A stretch of 64,000 bases of DNA. Source: CAZAPG01 sp964486935. GTDB taxonomy: Bacteria > Chloroflexota > Anaerolineae > 4572-78 > J111. Below are positions 41,606 to 49,950 of this stretch, in pieces. The DNA is taken from NCBI GenBank assembly GCA_964486935.1, contig CAZAPG010000021.1, positions 40,187 through 104,186 on the forward strand, given 5' to 3'. Position 1 is the first letter of the stretch, and each line of letters starts with the position of its first letter. A model generated the notes under the pieces. The model was not told the origin of the DNA. It searched no databases and worked only from the letters and a program-made list of their open reading frames with translations. Both the position numbers and the translations under genes were made by a program.

Positions 41606-42819
41606 CAGCCGCTCACCTTCACAATAATCGCTTCGGCCTCACCGATGCCGCCGCACAGCGTGGCCAGCCCGTAGTAGGGGCGGGATTCGCCGGACTCGGC
41701 CCGGCGGCGGCGCAACTCGTACATCAAAGTGAGGACCAGCCGCGCTCCGGTAGCGCCCGTGGGGTGGCCAATGGCGATGGCCCCGCCGTTAACGTTGGTT
41801 TTGGCCCGAATTTCCTCGGCCTTTTGCCGGTCGCCCCCGGCCATAATCAGGGTTGAGACCAGCGGCACGGCGGCAAAAGCCTCGTTGATTTCAATCAGGT
41901 CCATGTCGTCAATGGTCATATTAACCTTTTCCAGCGCCAGCCGGGCCGATTCCGCCGGAATGGAGGCGATGCGGTCCGGGTGGCCGGAGGCCATGGCCCA
42001 GCTTATCAGCGTGGCCAGCGGCTTTTTGCCGCGCCGTTCGGCTTCGTCCAGCGACATCAAAATCATGGCCGATGAGCCGGTGTTGAGGCCGGGCGCGTTG
42101 CCGGCGGTGACGGTCGGGCTGCCGTAAATCAGCGGCAGTTTGGCCAGCTTTTCCAGCGTGGTGTCAGGCCGGGGCGACTCATCCTCGGCGAAGAGAATGG
42201 GGTCGCCTTTGCGTTGCGGAATCTCAATCGGCATCAACTCATCCTGAAATTTGCAGGCTTCTTTGGCTTTTATGTAATTGAGGTGGCTGCGTACCGCCCA
42301 GGCGTCCTGCTCCTCGCGGCTGATGTTGTACTCCACCGCTTCCTCGCCGGCCTGCACGGCGCGCGGCTTGCCGGTCATCGGGCAGGCGATGACCAACTGA
42401 TCTTTGAGCACCACATCGCCCAGCCGCGCCCCCCAGCGCTCCTCGGTGAGGAAATAGGGCACTTTGCTCATGTTTTCGGTGCCGCCGGCGGCGGCAATGT
42501 GGGCGTCGCCCAGCCGGATTGAGCGGGAGGCCAGGCTGACCGCCGCCATCGACGAGCAGCAGGCCCGGTCAACCGTGTAAGCGACCCGCTCCGGCGGGAT
42601 GCCGGCCTCGATCAACACCTGCCGGGCAATCGAGCGGTCCGCGCCGGGCAGGTTGACTCCCGTAGCGACCTCTTCCACTTCAGCCGGGTCAATTCCGGCC
42701 CGCCGAATGGCTTCGGCAAAAACCAGCCCACCCAGTTGGGGCAGGGTAAAATCCTTTAACGCGCCGCCAAATTTCCCAAACGGGCTGCGCACGGCGCTGA
42801 TAACTGCGACTTCGTTCAT
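41605..42819 (-). CDS. Thiolase (acetyl-CoA acetyltransferase family)
   Basis: 404 aa. N-terminal VAVISAVRSPFGKFGGALKDFT, nucleophile region DRACCSSMAAVSLASRSI (Cys-Cys), the NEAFAAVPLVSTL segment, GGAIAIGHPTGATGARL with catalytic His, and C-terminal TLCGGIGEAEAIIV with the second Cys. Overlaps atuA by TGATG. Degradative 3-oxoacyl-CoA thiolysis is expected. Confidence 0.94.
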   Translation of the reverse strand: MNEVAVISAVRSPFGKFGGALKDFTLPQLGGLVFAEAIRRAGIDPAEVEEVATGVNLPGADRSIARQVLIEAGIPPERVAYTVDRACCSSMAAVSLASRSIRLGDAHIAAAGGTENMSKVPYFLTEERWGARLGDVVLKDQLVIACPMTGKPRAVQAGEEAVEYNISREEQDAWAVRSHLNYIKAKEACKFQDELMPIEIPQRKGDPILFAEDESPRPDTTLEKLAKLPLIYGSPTVTAGNAPGLNTGSSAMILMSLDEAERRGKKPLATLISWAMASGHPDRIASIPAESARLALEKVNMTIDDMDLIEINEAFAAVPLVSTLIMAGGDRQKAEEIRAKTNVNGGAIAIGHPTGATGARLVLTLMYELRRRRAESGESRPYYGLATLCGGIGEAEAIIVKVSG

Positions 42820-42881
42820 GGTTATTGCTCCTGTTACATCTTCCTCTATCTAATTTTTACAAGTTCGAACTAAAGCCGCAT

Positions 42882-42995
42882 CCTGAGTGGGTTGAGTGAA
42901 ACGAAACCGTATCGAAGGGTGCGGTCAAAGGTACTTTGAATCACTGCCTGCAATGCGCCCTTCGATACGCCTCCGCTACGCTCCGGCTACTCAGG
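42882..42995. repeat. Interspersed repeat with 12-bp inverted arms CGTATCGAAGGG / CCCTTCGATACG
   Basis: CGTATCGAAGGG (42908-42919) and CCCTTCGATACG (42958-42969), flanked further out by CCTGAGT and ACTCAGG. This text is a known type of dispersed bacterial repeat. Together with the ACGCACCACG phrase at 43034-43043 it fills the 42820-43057 gap; no gene is seen there. Confidence 0.5.
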
Positions 42996-43057
42996 ACGCC
43001 AACTTAATCACATAAAATAACCCCTAACAGAATACGCACCACGTACTACGCACTGCG

Positions 43058-44278
43058 TTAAATCACCCCATCCTCTTTCAACTGCGCCACCTGCTCCTTG
43101 GAATAGCCCAGCCGCTCGACCAGAATATCGGCGCTGTGCTGGCCCAGTAGCGGGGCGGCGTTGGTGACGGGGTTGGGGTTGCCCGACATTTTGAAGGGTG
43201 GGCCGACCAGCCTGACCTGGCCGAGAATGGGGTCGGGCACGTCAATCATAATTTTACGGGCCTCGACGTGGGGGCATTCGTAAATATCTTTGGCGGTCTG
43301 CACCGGGCCGACGGGCAACCCTACGGCCAGCAGCTTTTCCGAGGCTTCGGCCCGGGTGTGGCGGCGGAACCACTCCTCGATGATGTCACCCAGCCAGCCG
43401 CTCATATTTTCGGCGCGGGCCGGGCCGGAGTTGGCCCCTTCTTTACCCACCAAATCGGGCCGCTCGATGGCCTCGCAGAAGCGCGCCCAGTCGCGCTCGG
43501 TGGCCACAATCAGGGCGACCCAGCCATCTTTGCACTCAAACGGCCCCCAGGGGGCCATGTAACGCTCGCGGCCTCGCTCCAGCACATGCCCGACCAGCGA
43601 GAAGGCGCTGACCGACCGCTCCGCCAGCCCGATGATGGTATCGTACATGGAGACATCAATGTATTGCCCCTGGCCGGTCAGCGCGCGCTGATACAGGGCC
43701 AGCATGATGGCGTAGGCCGCGTTCATCCCGGAAACAATATCGCCCAGGGCGACCCCCAGCCAGGTGGGCGGGCCGCCGGCCTGGCCGCAGGTATGCATCA
43801 GGCCGCCCATGGCCTGGGCCACAATATCATAAGCCGGGCGCTTGCTGTAGGGGCCAAGATAACCCTCCATGCTGCCAAAGCCGCTGATGCTGGCATAAAT
43901 CAGGCCGGGGTTGAGTTGGGATAGTTCCTCGTAGCCCAGTCCCATCTCGCTGAGCAGGCCGGGGCGGAAATTTTCCACCAGCACGTCCGACTCTGTGGCC
44001 AGGTCGCGGAAAATCTGGCGGCCCTGGTCACTTTTCAGGTCAAGCGTCAGGCTGCGTTTGTTGCGATTGAAGCGCAAAAAGTAACCGCTCTGCACCTGGC
44101 CGTCATCATTTTTAATTTTGGGCGCGCCGCCGCGAGCCGTGTCGCCGCTGTCGGGTCGCTCTACTTTAATCACGTCAGCGCCCTGGTCGGCCAGCATCAT
44201 AGTGCAATATGGGCCGGCCACCTGAATTTCAAAACTGAGTATTTTAATTCCCTGAAGGGGTTTGGGTAGTTGGGTCAT
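43058..44278 (-). CDS. Class III (family III) CoA-transferase
   Basis: 406 aa CaiB/Frc-type protein: LQGIKILSFEIQVAGPYCTMMLADQGADVIKVERPDSGDTAR, NRNKRSLTLDLKSDQGRQIFRDLATESDVLVENFRPG, SGFGSMEGYLGPYSKRPAYDIVAQAMGGLM. The Asp of ASEAYDIV-type motif (PAYDIVAQAMGG) matches the catalytic aspartate region. It moves CoA between acyl donors and acceptors, usually succinyl or acetyl. Its GGGAGAAATC leader lies directly after the stop of the thiolase gene. Confidence 0.93.
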   Translation of the reverse strand: MTQLPKPLQGIKILSFEIQVAGPYCTMMLADQGADVIKVERPDSGDTARGGAPKIKNDDGQVQSGYFLRFNRNKRSLTLDLKSDQGRQIFRDLATESDVLVENFRPGLLSEMGLGYEELSQLNPGLIYASISGFGSMEGYLGPYSKRPAYDIVAQAMGGLMHTCGQAGGPPTWLGVALGDIVSGMNAAYAIMLALYQRALTGQGQYIDVSMYDTIIGLAERSVSAFSLVGHVLERGRERYMAPWGPFECKDGWVALIVATERDWARFCEAIERPDLVGKEGANSGPARAENMSGWLGDIIEEWFRRHTRAEASEKLLAVGLPVGPVQTAKDIYECPHVEARKIMIDVPDPILGQVRLVGPPFKMSGNPNPVTNAAPLLGQHSADILVERLGYSKEQVAQLKEDGVI

Positions 44279-44287
44279 GATTTCTCC

Positions 44288-45439
44288 CTACATTCTCTCT
44301 ATAATTGTGGCGATGCCCAACCCGCCAAAGCAGCACATTGTCTGCAGGCCGTAGCGGGCCTCGCGCCGCTCCAGTTCGTGGAGCAGGGTGGTCATAATGC
44401 GCGCGCCGCTGGCGCCCAGCGGATGGCCCAGGGCGATGGCTCCACCGTTAACGTTGACCCGCTCCATATCCGGCTCAAGCTCACGCGCCCAGGCCAGCAC
44501 CACCGGAGCGAAGGCTTCGTTGATTTCAATCAGGTCGATGTCGTCCAGCGTCAGGCCCGACTTTTCCAGAATACGGCGCGTGGCCGGAATGGGGCCGGTC
44601 AGGGCCAGCACCGGGTCATCGCCCACGGCTACCTGGGCCACCACGCGGGCGCGAGGCGTCAACCCCAGCGCCGCCGCCTTCTGCTCCGACATCAGCAGCA
44701 GGGCCGCGGCCCCGTCGGAAATCTGGCTGGAGCTGGCGGCCGTGACCACGCCATCTTCTTTGAAGGGCGTTTTGAGCGTCGCCATTTTTTCCAGCGTGCT
44801 GTCGGGCCGAATGCCCTCGTCCCGGTCAACCCGCTGCGGCACACCATCCACGGTGACATCCATTGGCAGAATTTCGCGGCGAAAGTACCCTTCGGCGGTG
44901 GCCTGGCCGGCCAGCCGGTGACTGCGCAGGCTGTACTCATCGAGCGCCTGGCGGGAGAAGCGCCACCGCTCGGCTATCATCTCCGCCGACACGCCCATGG
45001 CGACGATTGGATAACGCTCTTTCAGCGCGTCGGTGAAGGGGTAGCCGGGGCCGTTGGCGCGGGTGCTGCCCATCGGCACGCGGGTCATATTTTCCACGCC
45101 GGCGGCAATCACAATTTCAGCCGCGCCGCTGTCAATCAGGCTGGCGGCAAAATGGACGGCCTGCTGGCTGGAGCCGCACTGGCGGTCGATAGTGACGGCC
45201 GGCACTTCGGGCGGAAAGCCGGCCAGCAGCGCCGAGTTGCGGCCAATGTTCAGCGCCTGGTCGCCCACCATTGAGACGCAGCCCATGATAATATCATCCA
45301 CCTGCCCCCGATCCAGGCCAGCCCGTTCGACGACTGCGTTCAGTACGGCGGCGGCCAGTTCGGTGGGGTGGGTGTCTTTGAACGCGCCGTTGCGCCGGCC
45401 AATAGGCGTGCGCGCGGCTTCAACAATGACGGCTGTCAT
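44288..45439 (-). CDS. Thiolase (acetyl-CoA acetyltransferase family)
   Basis: 383 aa. AVIVEAARTPIGRRNGAFKDTHPTELAAAVL, nucleophile DRQCGSSQQAVHFAASLI, NEAFAPVVLAWAREL, VNGGAIALGHPLGASGARI with the His, and C-terminal MCCFGGLGIATII. It is distinct from the 41605-42819 thiolase. The start ATG 45439 adjoins the cupin gene stop. The two thiolases probably differ in acyl length. Confidence 0.94.
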   Translation of the reverse strand: MTAVIVEAARTPIGRRNGAFKDTHPTELAAAVLNAVVERAGLDRGQVDDIIMGCVSMVGDQALNIGRNSALLAGFPPEVPAVTIDRQCGSSQQAVHFAASLIDSGAAEIVIAAGVENMTRVPMGSTRANGPGYPFTDALKERYPIVAMGVSAEMIAERWRFSRQALDEYSLRSHRLAGQATAEGYFRREILPMDVTVDGVPQRVDRDEGIRPDSTLEKMATLKTPFKEDGVVTAASSSQISDGAAALLLMSEQKAAALGLTPRARVVAQVAVGDDPVLALTGPIPATRRILEKSGLTLDDIDLIEINEAFAPVVLAWARELEPDMERVNVNGGAIALGHPLGASGARIMTTLLHELERREARYGLQTMCCFGGLGIATIIERM

Positions 45440-45796
45440 TTATCCTTCTCCAATGCCAACTTCAATAACCAGCAGTTTGACCGTCTCGTCGCCCTCATTG
45501 CGCAGGCCGTGAGTCCAGCCGGCCCGGTTGAGAATAAAATCGCCCGGTTTGACATCGTGCTCCTGGCCGTTAACAGTCATTTTGGCCTGTCCTGACATGA
45601 TAAAATAAATCTCTTCATCGTTGCCATGCTGATGCTCGCCAATGGTCACGCCCGGCGGCACTTCCAGATACTCGATAAAGTGCCACGGCGCTTCCAGCTC
45701 CTTACCCAGAAAAACGCGGGCAATTTGCAGCGCGCCGCTGCCCTCGTGAGCCACCAGCGGTTCCAGCGGCGTTTCGTAGATATTGCGGATGTACAT
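45440..45796 (-). CDS. Small cupin-domain protein
   Basis: 118 aa from ATG 45796 (AGGAAC Shine-Dalgarno; open frame upstream is unlikely). Single cupin: GVTIGEHQHGNDEEIYFIMSGQAKMTV with metal-type His, His and Glu, and second motif KPGDFILNRAGWTHGLRNEGDETVKLLVIEVG with His. Could be an isomerase, dioxygenase or binding protein; the function is not determined. It is located directly upstream of a thiolase. Confidence 0.86.
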   Translation of the reverse strand: MYIRNIYETPLEPLVAHEGSGALQIARVFLGKELEAPWHFIEYLEVPPGVTIGEHQHGNDEEIYFIMSGQAKMTVNGQEHDVKPGDFILNRAGWTHGLRNEGDETVKLLVIEVGIGEG

Positions 45797-45845
45797 TGGT
45801 TGTTCCTGTGTCGCTATGAAAAGTTCGTCCGTAACCATATAAATC

Positions 45846-45898
45846 GTATTGCGTATTGCGTGTTCCGTTATTGTCTTTACGGAATACGCAACACGTCA
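45846..45898. repeat. Imperfect hairpin repeat of the GCGTATTGCGT / ACGCAACACG family
   Basis: Two copies of GTATTGCGT-like text face ACGGAATACGCAACACG across a short loop, in the gap between the mutase and cupin genes. Related to repeats at 23638-23670 and 51986-52028. Confidence 0.4.
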
Positions 45899-45924
45899 GA
45901 TACTCAGCCAAAAACAGACCCGCC

Positions 45925-47595
45925 TTAAACCACCTGACTCGGCTTATACACCCCGTACACATCCCTCAGCGTGTTGCAGATTTCGCCCATGGTGGCGTAG
46001 CTTTTTACGGCGTCAATCAGGGGGGGCATCAGGTTTTCATTGGCTTTGGCGGCGCCGGCCAGGTTGGACAGGGTTTGTTGGACCCGCTGAGTGTCGCGTT
46101 CCTGGCGCAGGGCGCGAACCCGCCCGGCCTGGCGGCGTTCGGTTTCGGGGTTGCCTTTGAAAACGGGGATGGATTCCGCCTCATCGCTCTGGTAGGCGTT
46201 CAGGCCGACCAGCACCCGCTCGCCGCTTTCGATTTGGCGCTGGTAGCGGTAGGCCGCTTCCGACAACTCGCGGTGGTAGAAGCCGTTGTCGATGCAGGCT
46301 ACGGCCCCGCCCAGGCTGTCGATTTTATCCAGGTAGCCGTACACGTCCTGCTCAATTTTGTTGGTCAGGCTCTCAATGGCGTATGAGCCGCCCAGCGCGT
46401 CAACCGTGCCGGTAACGCCGGTTTCGTGGGCCACAATCTGCTGGGTGCGCAGGGCCACGGTCGCCGCCTCTTCGGTGGGGATGGAGTAGGCTTCATCAAA
46501 AGAGGAGGTGGCGATGGTTTGCACCCCGCCCAGCACCGCCGCCAGCGTTTCCACGGCCACGCGGGCAATGTTATTGAGCGGCTGCTGGGCCACCAGATTG
46601 CCGCCCAGCGTATAGGCAAAAATCTTCAGCTTCATCGCTTCGGGGTTGGCGGCCCCAAAACGCTCGCGCATCAGTTTGGCCCAGATACGGCGGGCGGCGC
46701 GGAATTTGGCGACCTCTTCCAGAAAATCAATGCCGGCGGAGAGAAAAGTCCAGATTTGGGGGGCAAAAGTGTCAATATCGACGCCCCGGCGCAGCGCCTC
46801 CTGCAAGTAGGCCAGCCCGTTGGCAAAGGTAAAGGCCAGCTCCTGCGAGGCCGTGCTGCCGCTGTCTCTAATATGGTAGCCGCTCATCGCCAGCGAAGTC
46901 CAGTCGGGCAGGTTGCGGGCGCAATACTCAATCACGTCGGCCGACAGCTTGACCCCGGCCTCCGGCGGGAAGATGTAGGTGCCGCGAGCAATGTACTCTT
47001 TCAACACGTCGTTTTGAATGAACATGCGGGTGTTGCGCGGGTCAACCCCGGCCTTTTCAAAGGCGGCGATGTACATGGCGGCGATAATCGGGCCGATGGC
47101 GTTGGCCGTGGTGCGAATCTGGCGGACTTTTTCCAGGGGGATGCCTGCAAACAGCCGTTCCATATCGGCCAGCGAACCGATATGCACCCCCACCTTGCCA
47201 ACTTCGCCGGCGGCCATCGGGTCGTCGGCATCATAGCCGCACTGGGTGGGCAGGTCCAGCGCAATAGAGAAGCCGGTCTGGCCGCGCTCCAGCAGGGCGC
47301 GGTAACGCTGGTTGGCCTCTTCTGCCGAGCCAAAACCGGAGTACATGCCCATCACCCACGGTTTGTGGCGGTACATCACCGGGCTGACGCCGCGCGTAAA
47401 GGGATACGCGCCGGGGTAGCCAACCTCGGTTTGGGGGTCAAAGTCGTTCAGCGCCTCTTCCGTGTAGAGGCGCTCCAGGGGCAGGCCGGAGATGGTGGTA
47501 AATTCCTGTTGCTGCTCCGGTTCGGCCTGCAGGCCGGGTTCCAAAATTTCTCGTTCCCACTCTGCCCGGTTGGTAACTGTGCCTTTGTTTGACAT
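45925..47595 (-). CDS. B12-dependent acyl-CoA mutase large subunit (methylmalonyl-CoA mutase family)
   Basis: 556 aa catalytic TIM-barrel subunit without a B12 domain. Motifs: MYSGFGSAEEANQRYRALLERGQTGFSIALDLPTQ, MFIQNDVLKEYIARGTYIFPPE, SLAMSGYHIRDSGST and AVETLAAVLGGVQTIATSSFDEAYSIP. The Tyr and Arg in the positions associated with methylmalonyl-CoA binding appear to be present, but the TTANAIGPIIAAMY segment differs from classic methylmalonyl-CoA mutases (TMNGAV). Isobutyryl- or another branched acyl-CoA remains possible. The partner B12 subunit and meaB lie about 19 kb left. Confidence 0.9.
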   Translation of the reverse strand: MSNKGTVTNRAEWEREILEPGLQAEPEQQQEFTTISGLPLERLYTEEALNDFDPQTEVGYPGAYPFTRGVSPVMYRHKPWVMGMYSGFGSAEEANQRYRALLERGQTGFSIALDLPTQCGYDADDPMAAGEVGKVGVHIGSLADMERLFAGIPLEKVRQIRTTANAIGPIIAAMYIAAFEKAGVDPRNTRMFIQNDVLKEYIARGTYIFPPEAGVKLSADVIEYCARNLPDWTSLAMSGYHIRDSGSTASQELAFTFANGLAYLQEALRRGVDIDTFAPQIWTFLSAGIDFLEEVAKFRAARRIWAKLMRERFGAANPEAMKLKIFAYTLGGNLVAQQPLNNIARVAVETLAAVLGGVQTIATSSFDEAYSIPTEEAATVALRTQQIVAHETGVTGTVDALGGSYAIESLTNKIEQDVYGYLDKIDSLGGAVACIDNGFYHRELSEAAYRYQRQIESGERVLVGLNAYQSDEAESIPVFKGNPETERRQAGRVRALRQERDTQRVQQTLSNLAGAAKANENLMPPLIDAVKSYATMGEICNTLRDVYGVYKPSQVV

Positions 47596-47715
47596 ATCAT
47601 TCCTCGTCAGGAGTCAAAAAACGCGCATTTTGACTCCTATCTTTTCATCGTTTGGGATGCAGCCGGCGGACGGATGTTAATTACGCTCTATCATCAAATT
47701 GACCCATTTTTTTCT

Positions 47716-48957
47716 TTATCCGGGCGACAGGCTGCGCGGGTCATCCTCCAAATAGCCGCGCAGGGTTTGCACAAAGGCAAGGGCCTCATCGCCGTCGATG
47801 ACGCGGTGGTCAAAGGTGAGGGCGATGGGCAGGATGGGCCGGGCCACAATCTGGCCGTTGCGAACTACGGCCCGCTCCTCAATTTTACCAACGCCCAGAA
47901 TGGCGGCTTCGGGCGCGCGGATGATGGATGAGCCAAACCAGCCGCCGGCCGGCCCCACATTGCTGATGGTAAAAGTGCCGTCTTTCATTTGCTGCGGGGT
48001 GAGACGCTGCTCCTGCGCCGCCAAAATCAACTGCTCTGCCTGGCGGGCAATATCAAACAGCTTCAGCCGGTCGGCATGGTGAATAACCGGCACCACCAAC
48101 CCCTGCGGCGTGGCTGCCGCAATGCCGATATTATACTGCTTCTTCAAAATAATGGCCGGGTCATCCCCTTCCACGTAAGACGCGTTGAGGTAAGGATGTT
48201 TTTTCAGCGCTTCGGACACCGCTTTGACAATAAAGACCTGGTAGGTCAGGCGGACGCCTTCGGCCTCGGCGCGGCGTTTCAGGTAATCGCGCTCGGCCAC
48301 CAGCGCGCCCGCGTCAAACTCGTGAAAGCCAACCACATGCGGAATGGCGCGATAGGTTTCCGCCAGGGCCTCGGCGATGCGTCGCCGCAGACCCCGCACC
48401 GGCACACGCTCAACCTCTGCGCCGGTTGGCGCAGCCGGTGCCGGGGTCGCGGCAGCTCTAGGAGGAGAAGCCACAGGCGCGGCGGCCTGTTTCAAGCTAT
48501 CGGCGTGACGCTGCACGTCATCGGTGGAGATGCGGCCTCGGGGGCCGCTGCCCTGCACGTCTTCCAGTTTAACGCCCAACTCGCGGGCCAGTTTGCGGGC
48601 CACCGGCGAGGCCAGCACCCGTTCAGATGACGCCTCTGTTTGTGGCTGGCCGTTACCCGATTGGTCAACCGAAACCGGGGCGGCCTGCGCTTCCGGGGGC
48701 GAAGCGGCGGCGGCTTTGTCGGTTTCCATCACCAGCAGCAGGCTGCCAACTTTTACCCGCTCGCCTTTGCCGGCGGCCAGTTCAACAATTTTTCCGGTGG
48801 CCGGGGCCGGCATGGTCACAATAGCTTTGTCGGTTTCCACATCGGCTACCGGTTCATTTTCTTCTACCGTGTCGCCCACTTTGACAAACCACTCGACAAT
48901 TTCAACATCGGCCAGCCCTTCGCCAACATCGGGCATGTTAAACTCAAATCGCGCCAT
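47716..48957 (-). CDS. 2-oxoacid dehydrogenase E2 (dihydrolipoyl acyltransferase)
   Basis: 413 aa. Lipoyl domain (1-80) with the lipoate Lys in VETDKAIVTM; Ala/Pro/Gln-rich linker; E1/E3-binding domain (ASPVARKLARELGVKLEDVQGSGPRGRIS); a second linker rich in Ala/Pro; catalytic domain with DHRVIDGDEALAF and the transferase His-Asp. One lipoyl domain only, as in branched-chain-type complexes. It follows E1beta by 2 bp. No E3 gene is in the window. Confidence 0.94.
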   Translation of the reverse strand: MARFEFNMPDVGEGLADVEIVEWFVKVGDTVEENEPVADVETDKAIVTMPAPATGKIVELAAGKGERVKVGSLLLVMETDKAAAASPPEAQAAPVSVDQSGNGQPQTEASSERVLASPVARKLARELGVKLEDVQGSGPRGRISTDDVQRHADSLKQAAAPVASPPRAAATPAPAAPTGAEVERVPVRGLRRRIAEALAETYRAIPHVVGFHEFDAGALVAERDYLKRRAEAEGVRLTYQVFIVKAVSEALKKHPYLNASYVEGDDPAIILKKQYNIGIAAATPQGLVVPVIHHADRLKLFDIARQAEQLILAAQEQRLTPQQMKDGTFTISNVGPAGGWFGSSIIRAPEAAILGVGKIEERAVVRNGQIVARPILPIALTFDHRVIDGDEALAFVQTLRGYLEDDPRSLSPG

Positions 48958-48959
48958 TA

Positions 48960-49946
48960 TTACTCACCTTCCAGAGTCTTTAAAATTGCTTTGAGGACAC
49001 GCTGGCTGTTAATCAAAAAACCTTCTTCAATCATTTGCACCGGATAGGGCGTATCCAGCCCGCAGACGCGCCGCATTGGCGCGCTGAGCGAGTAGAAGAT
49101 GTCCTCATCCTCATGCAGCGAACTGAGCACTTCGGCGGCAAAGCTGCCGGTGTAAGAGGACTCATCAATCACCACGGCCCGACCGGTTTTGGTAATCGAC
49201 TGGCGCAGGGTGTCCATATCCATTGGCACCAGGGTCCGCAGGTCAACCACCTCTACGGAGATGCCTTGCCGGGCAGCTTCCTCGGCGGCCTGTTGGGCCA
49301 CCTCTACCGCCGCGCTCCAGGCGATGACGGTGCAATCGGTTCCGGCGCGGGCGATGCGGGCCTTGCCCAGCGGCACGGTGTAATCGCCGTCGGGTACGTC
49401 GCCGCGAATCAGGCGGTAGCCCCGCAGCGGCTCCAAAAACATCACCGGGTCGGGGTCGCGGATGGCGGAGAGGAGCAGCCCTTTGGCGTCGGCGGGCGTG
49501 GCCGGGGCCACTAGTTTAAGGCCGGGACAGTGGGCAAAGTGAGCCACAAAGGAGTCGGAGTGCATTTCCGGGGCGCGCACCCCGCCGCCGTAGGGGGTGC
49601 GGATGGTGACCGGGGCCGACAGGCTGCCCCAGGAGCGGTAGCGGATGCGGGCCAACTGCTCAATAATTTGGTTGAAGCCATTTTGGGTAAAGCCCATAAA
49701 TTGAATTTCGGCCACGGGCACCAGGCCAGATAGAGCCAGCCCGACGGAAGAGCCGATAATGGCGCTTTCGGCCAGGGGCATGTCAACCACCCGATGGCGG
49801 CCAAAGCGCTCAAACAGGCCGTCGGTGGCGCGGAAAACGCCGCCGGTTCTGCCGACATCTTCGCCCAGCAACATCACGCGCTCATCGCGCTCCATTTCAT
49901 AGAGCAGGGTATCGCGCACTGACTCAACAATGGATTTTTCAGGCAT
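48960..49946 (-). CDS. 2-oxoacid dehydrogenase E1 component beta subunit
   Basis: 328 aa transketolase-type beta subunit: VMLLGEDVGRTGGVFRATDGLFERFG, RVVDMPLAESAIIGSSVGLALSGLVPVAEIQFMGF, and the C-terminal domain HGYTGSFAAEV-like stretch (SSYTGSFAAEVLSSL). With E1alpha and E2 it makes a complex that oxidatively decarboxylates a 2-oxoacid to acyl-CoA. Setting near an aminotransferase and acyl-CoA genes favours branched-chain 2-oxoacids. Confidence 0.95.
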   Translation of the reverse strand: MPEKSIVESVRDTLLYEMERDERVMLLGEDVGRTGGVFRATDGLFERFGRHRVVDMPLAESAIIGSSVGLALSGLVPVAEIQFMGFTQNGFNQIIEQLARIRYRSWGSLSAPVTIRTPYGGGVRAPEMHSDSFVAHFAHCPGLKLVAPATPADAKGLLLSAIRDPDPVMFLEPLRGYRLIRGDVPDGDYTVPLGKARIARAGTDCTVIAWSAAVEVAQQAAEEAARQGISVEVVDLRTLVPMDMDTLRQSITKTGRAVVIDESSYTGSFAAEVLSSLHEDEDIFYSLSAPMRRVCGLDTPYPVQMIEEGFLINSQRVLKAILKTLEGE

Positions 49947-49950
49947 TGGC

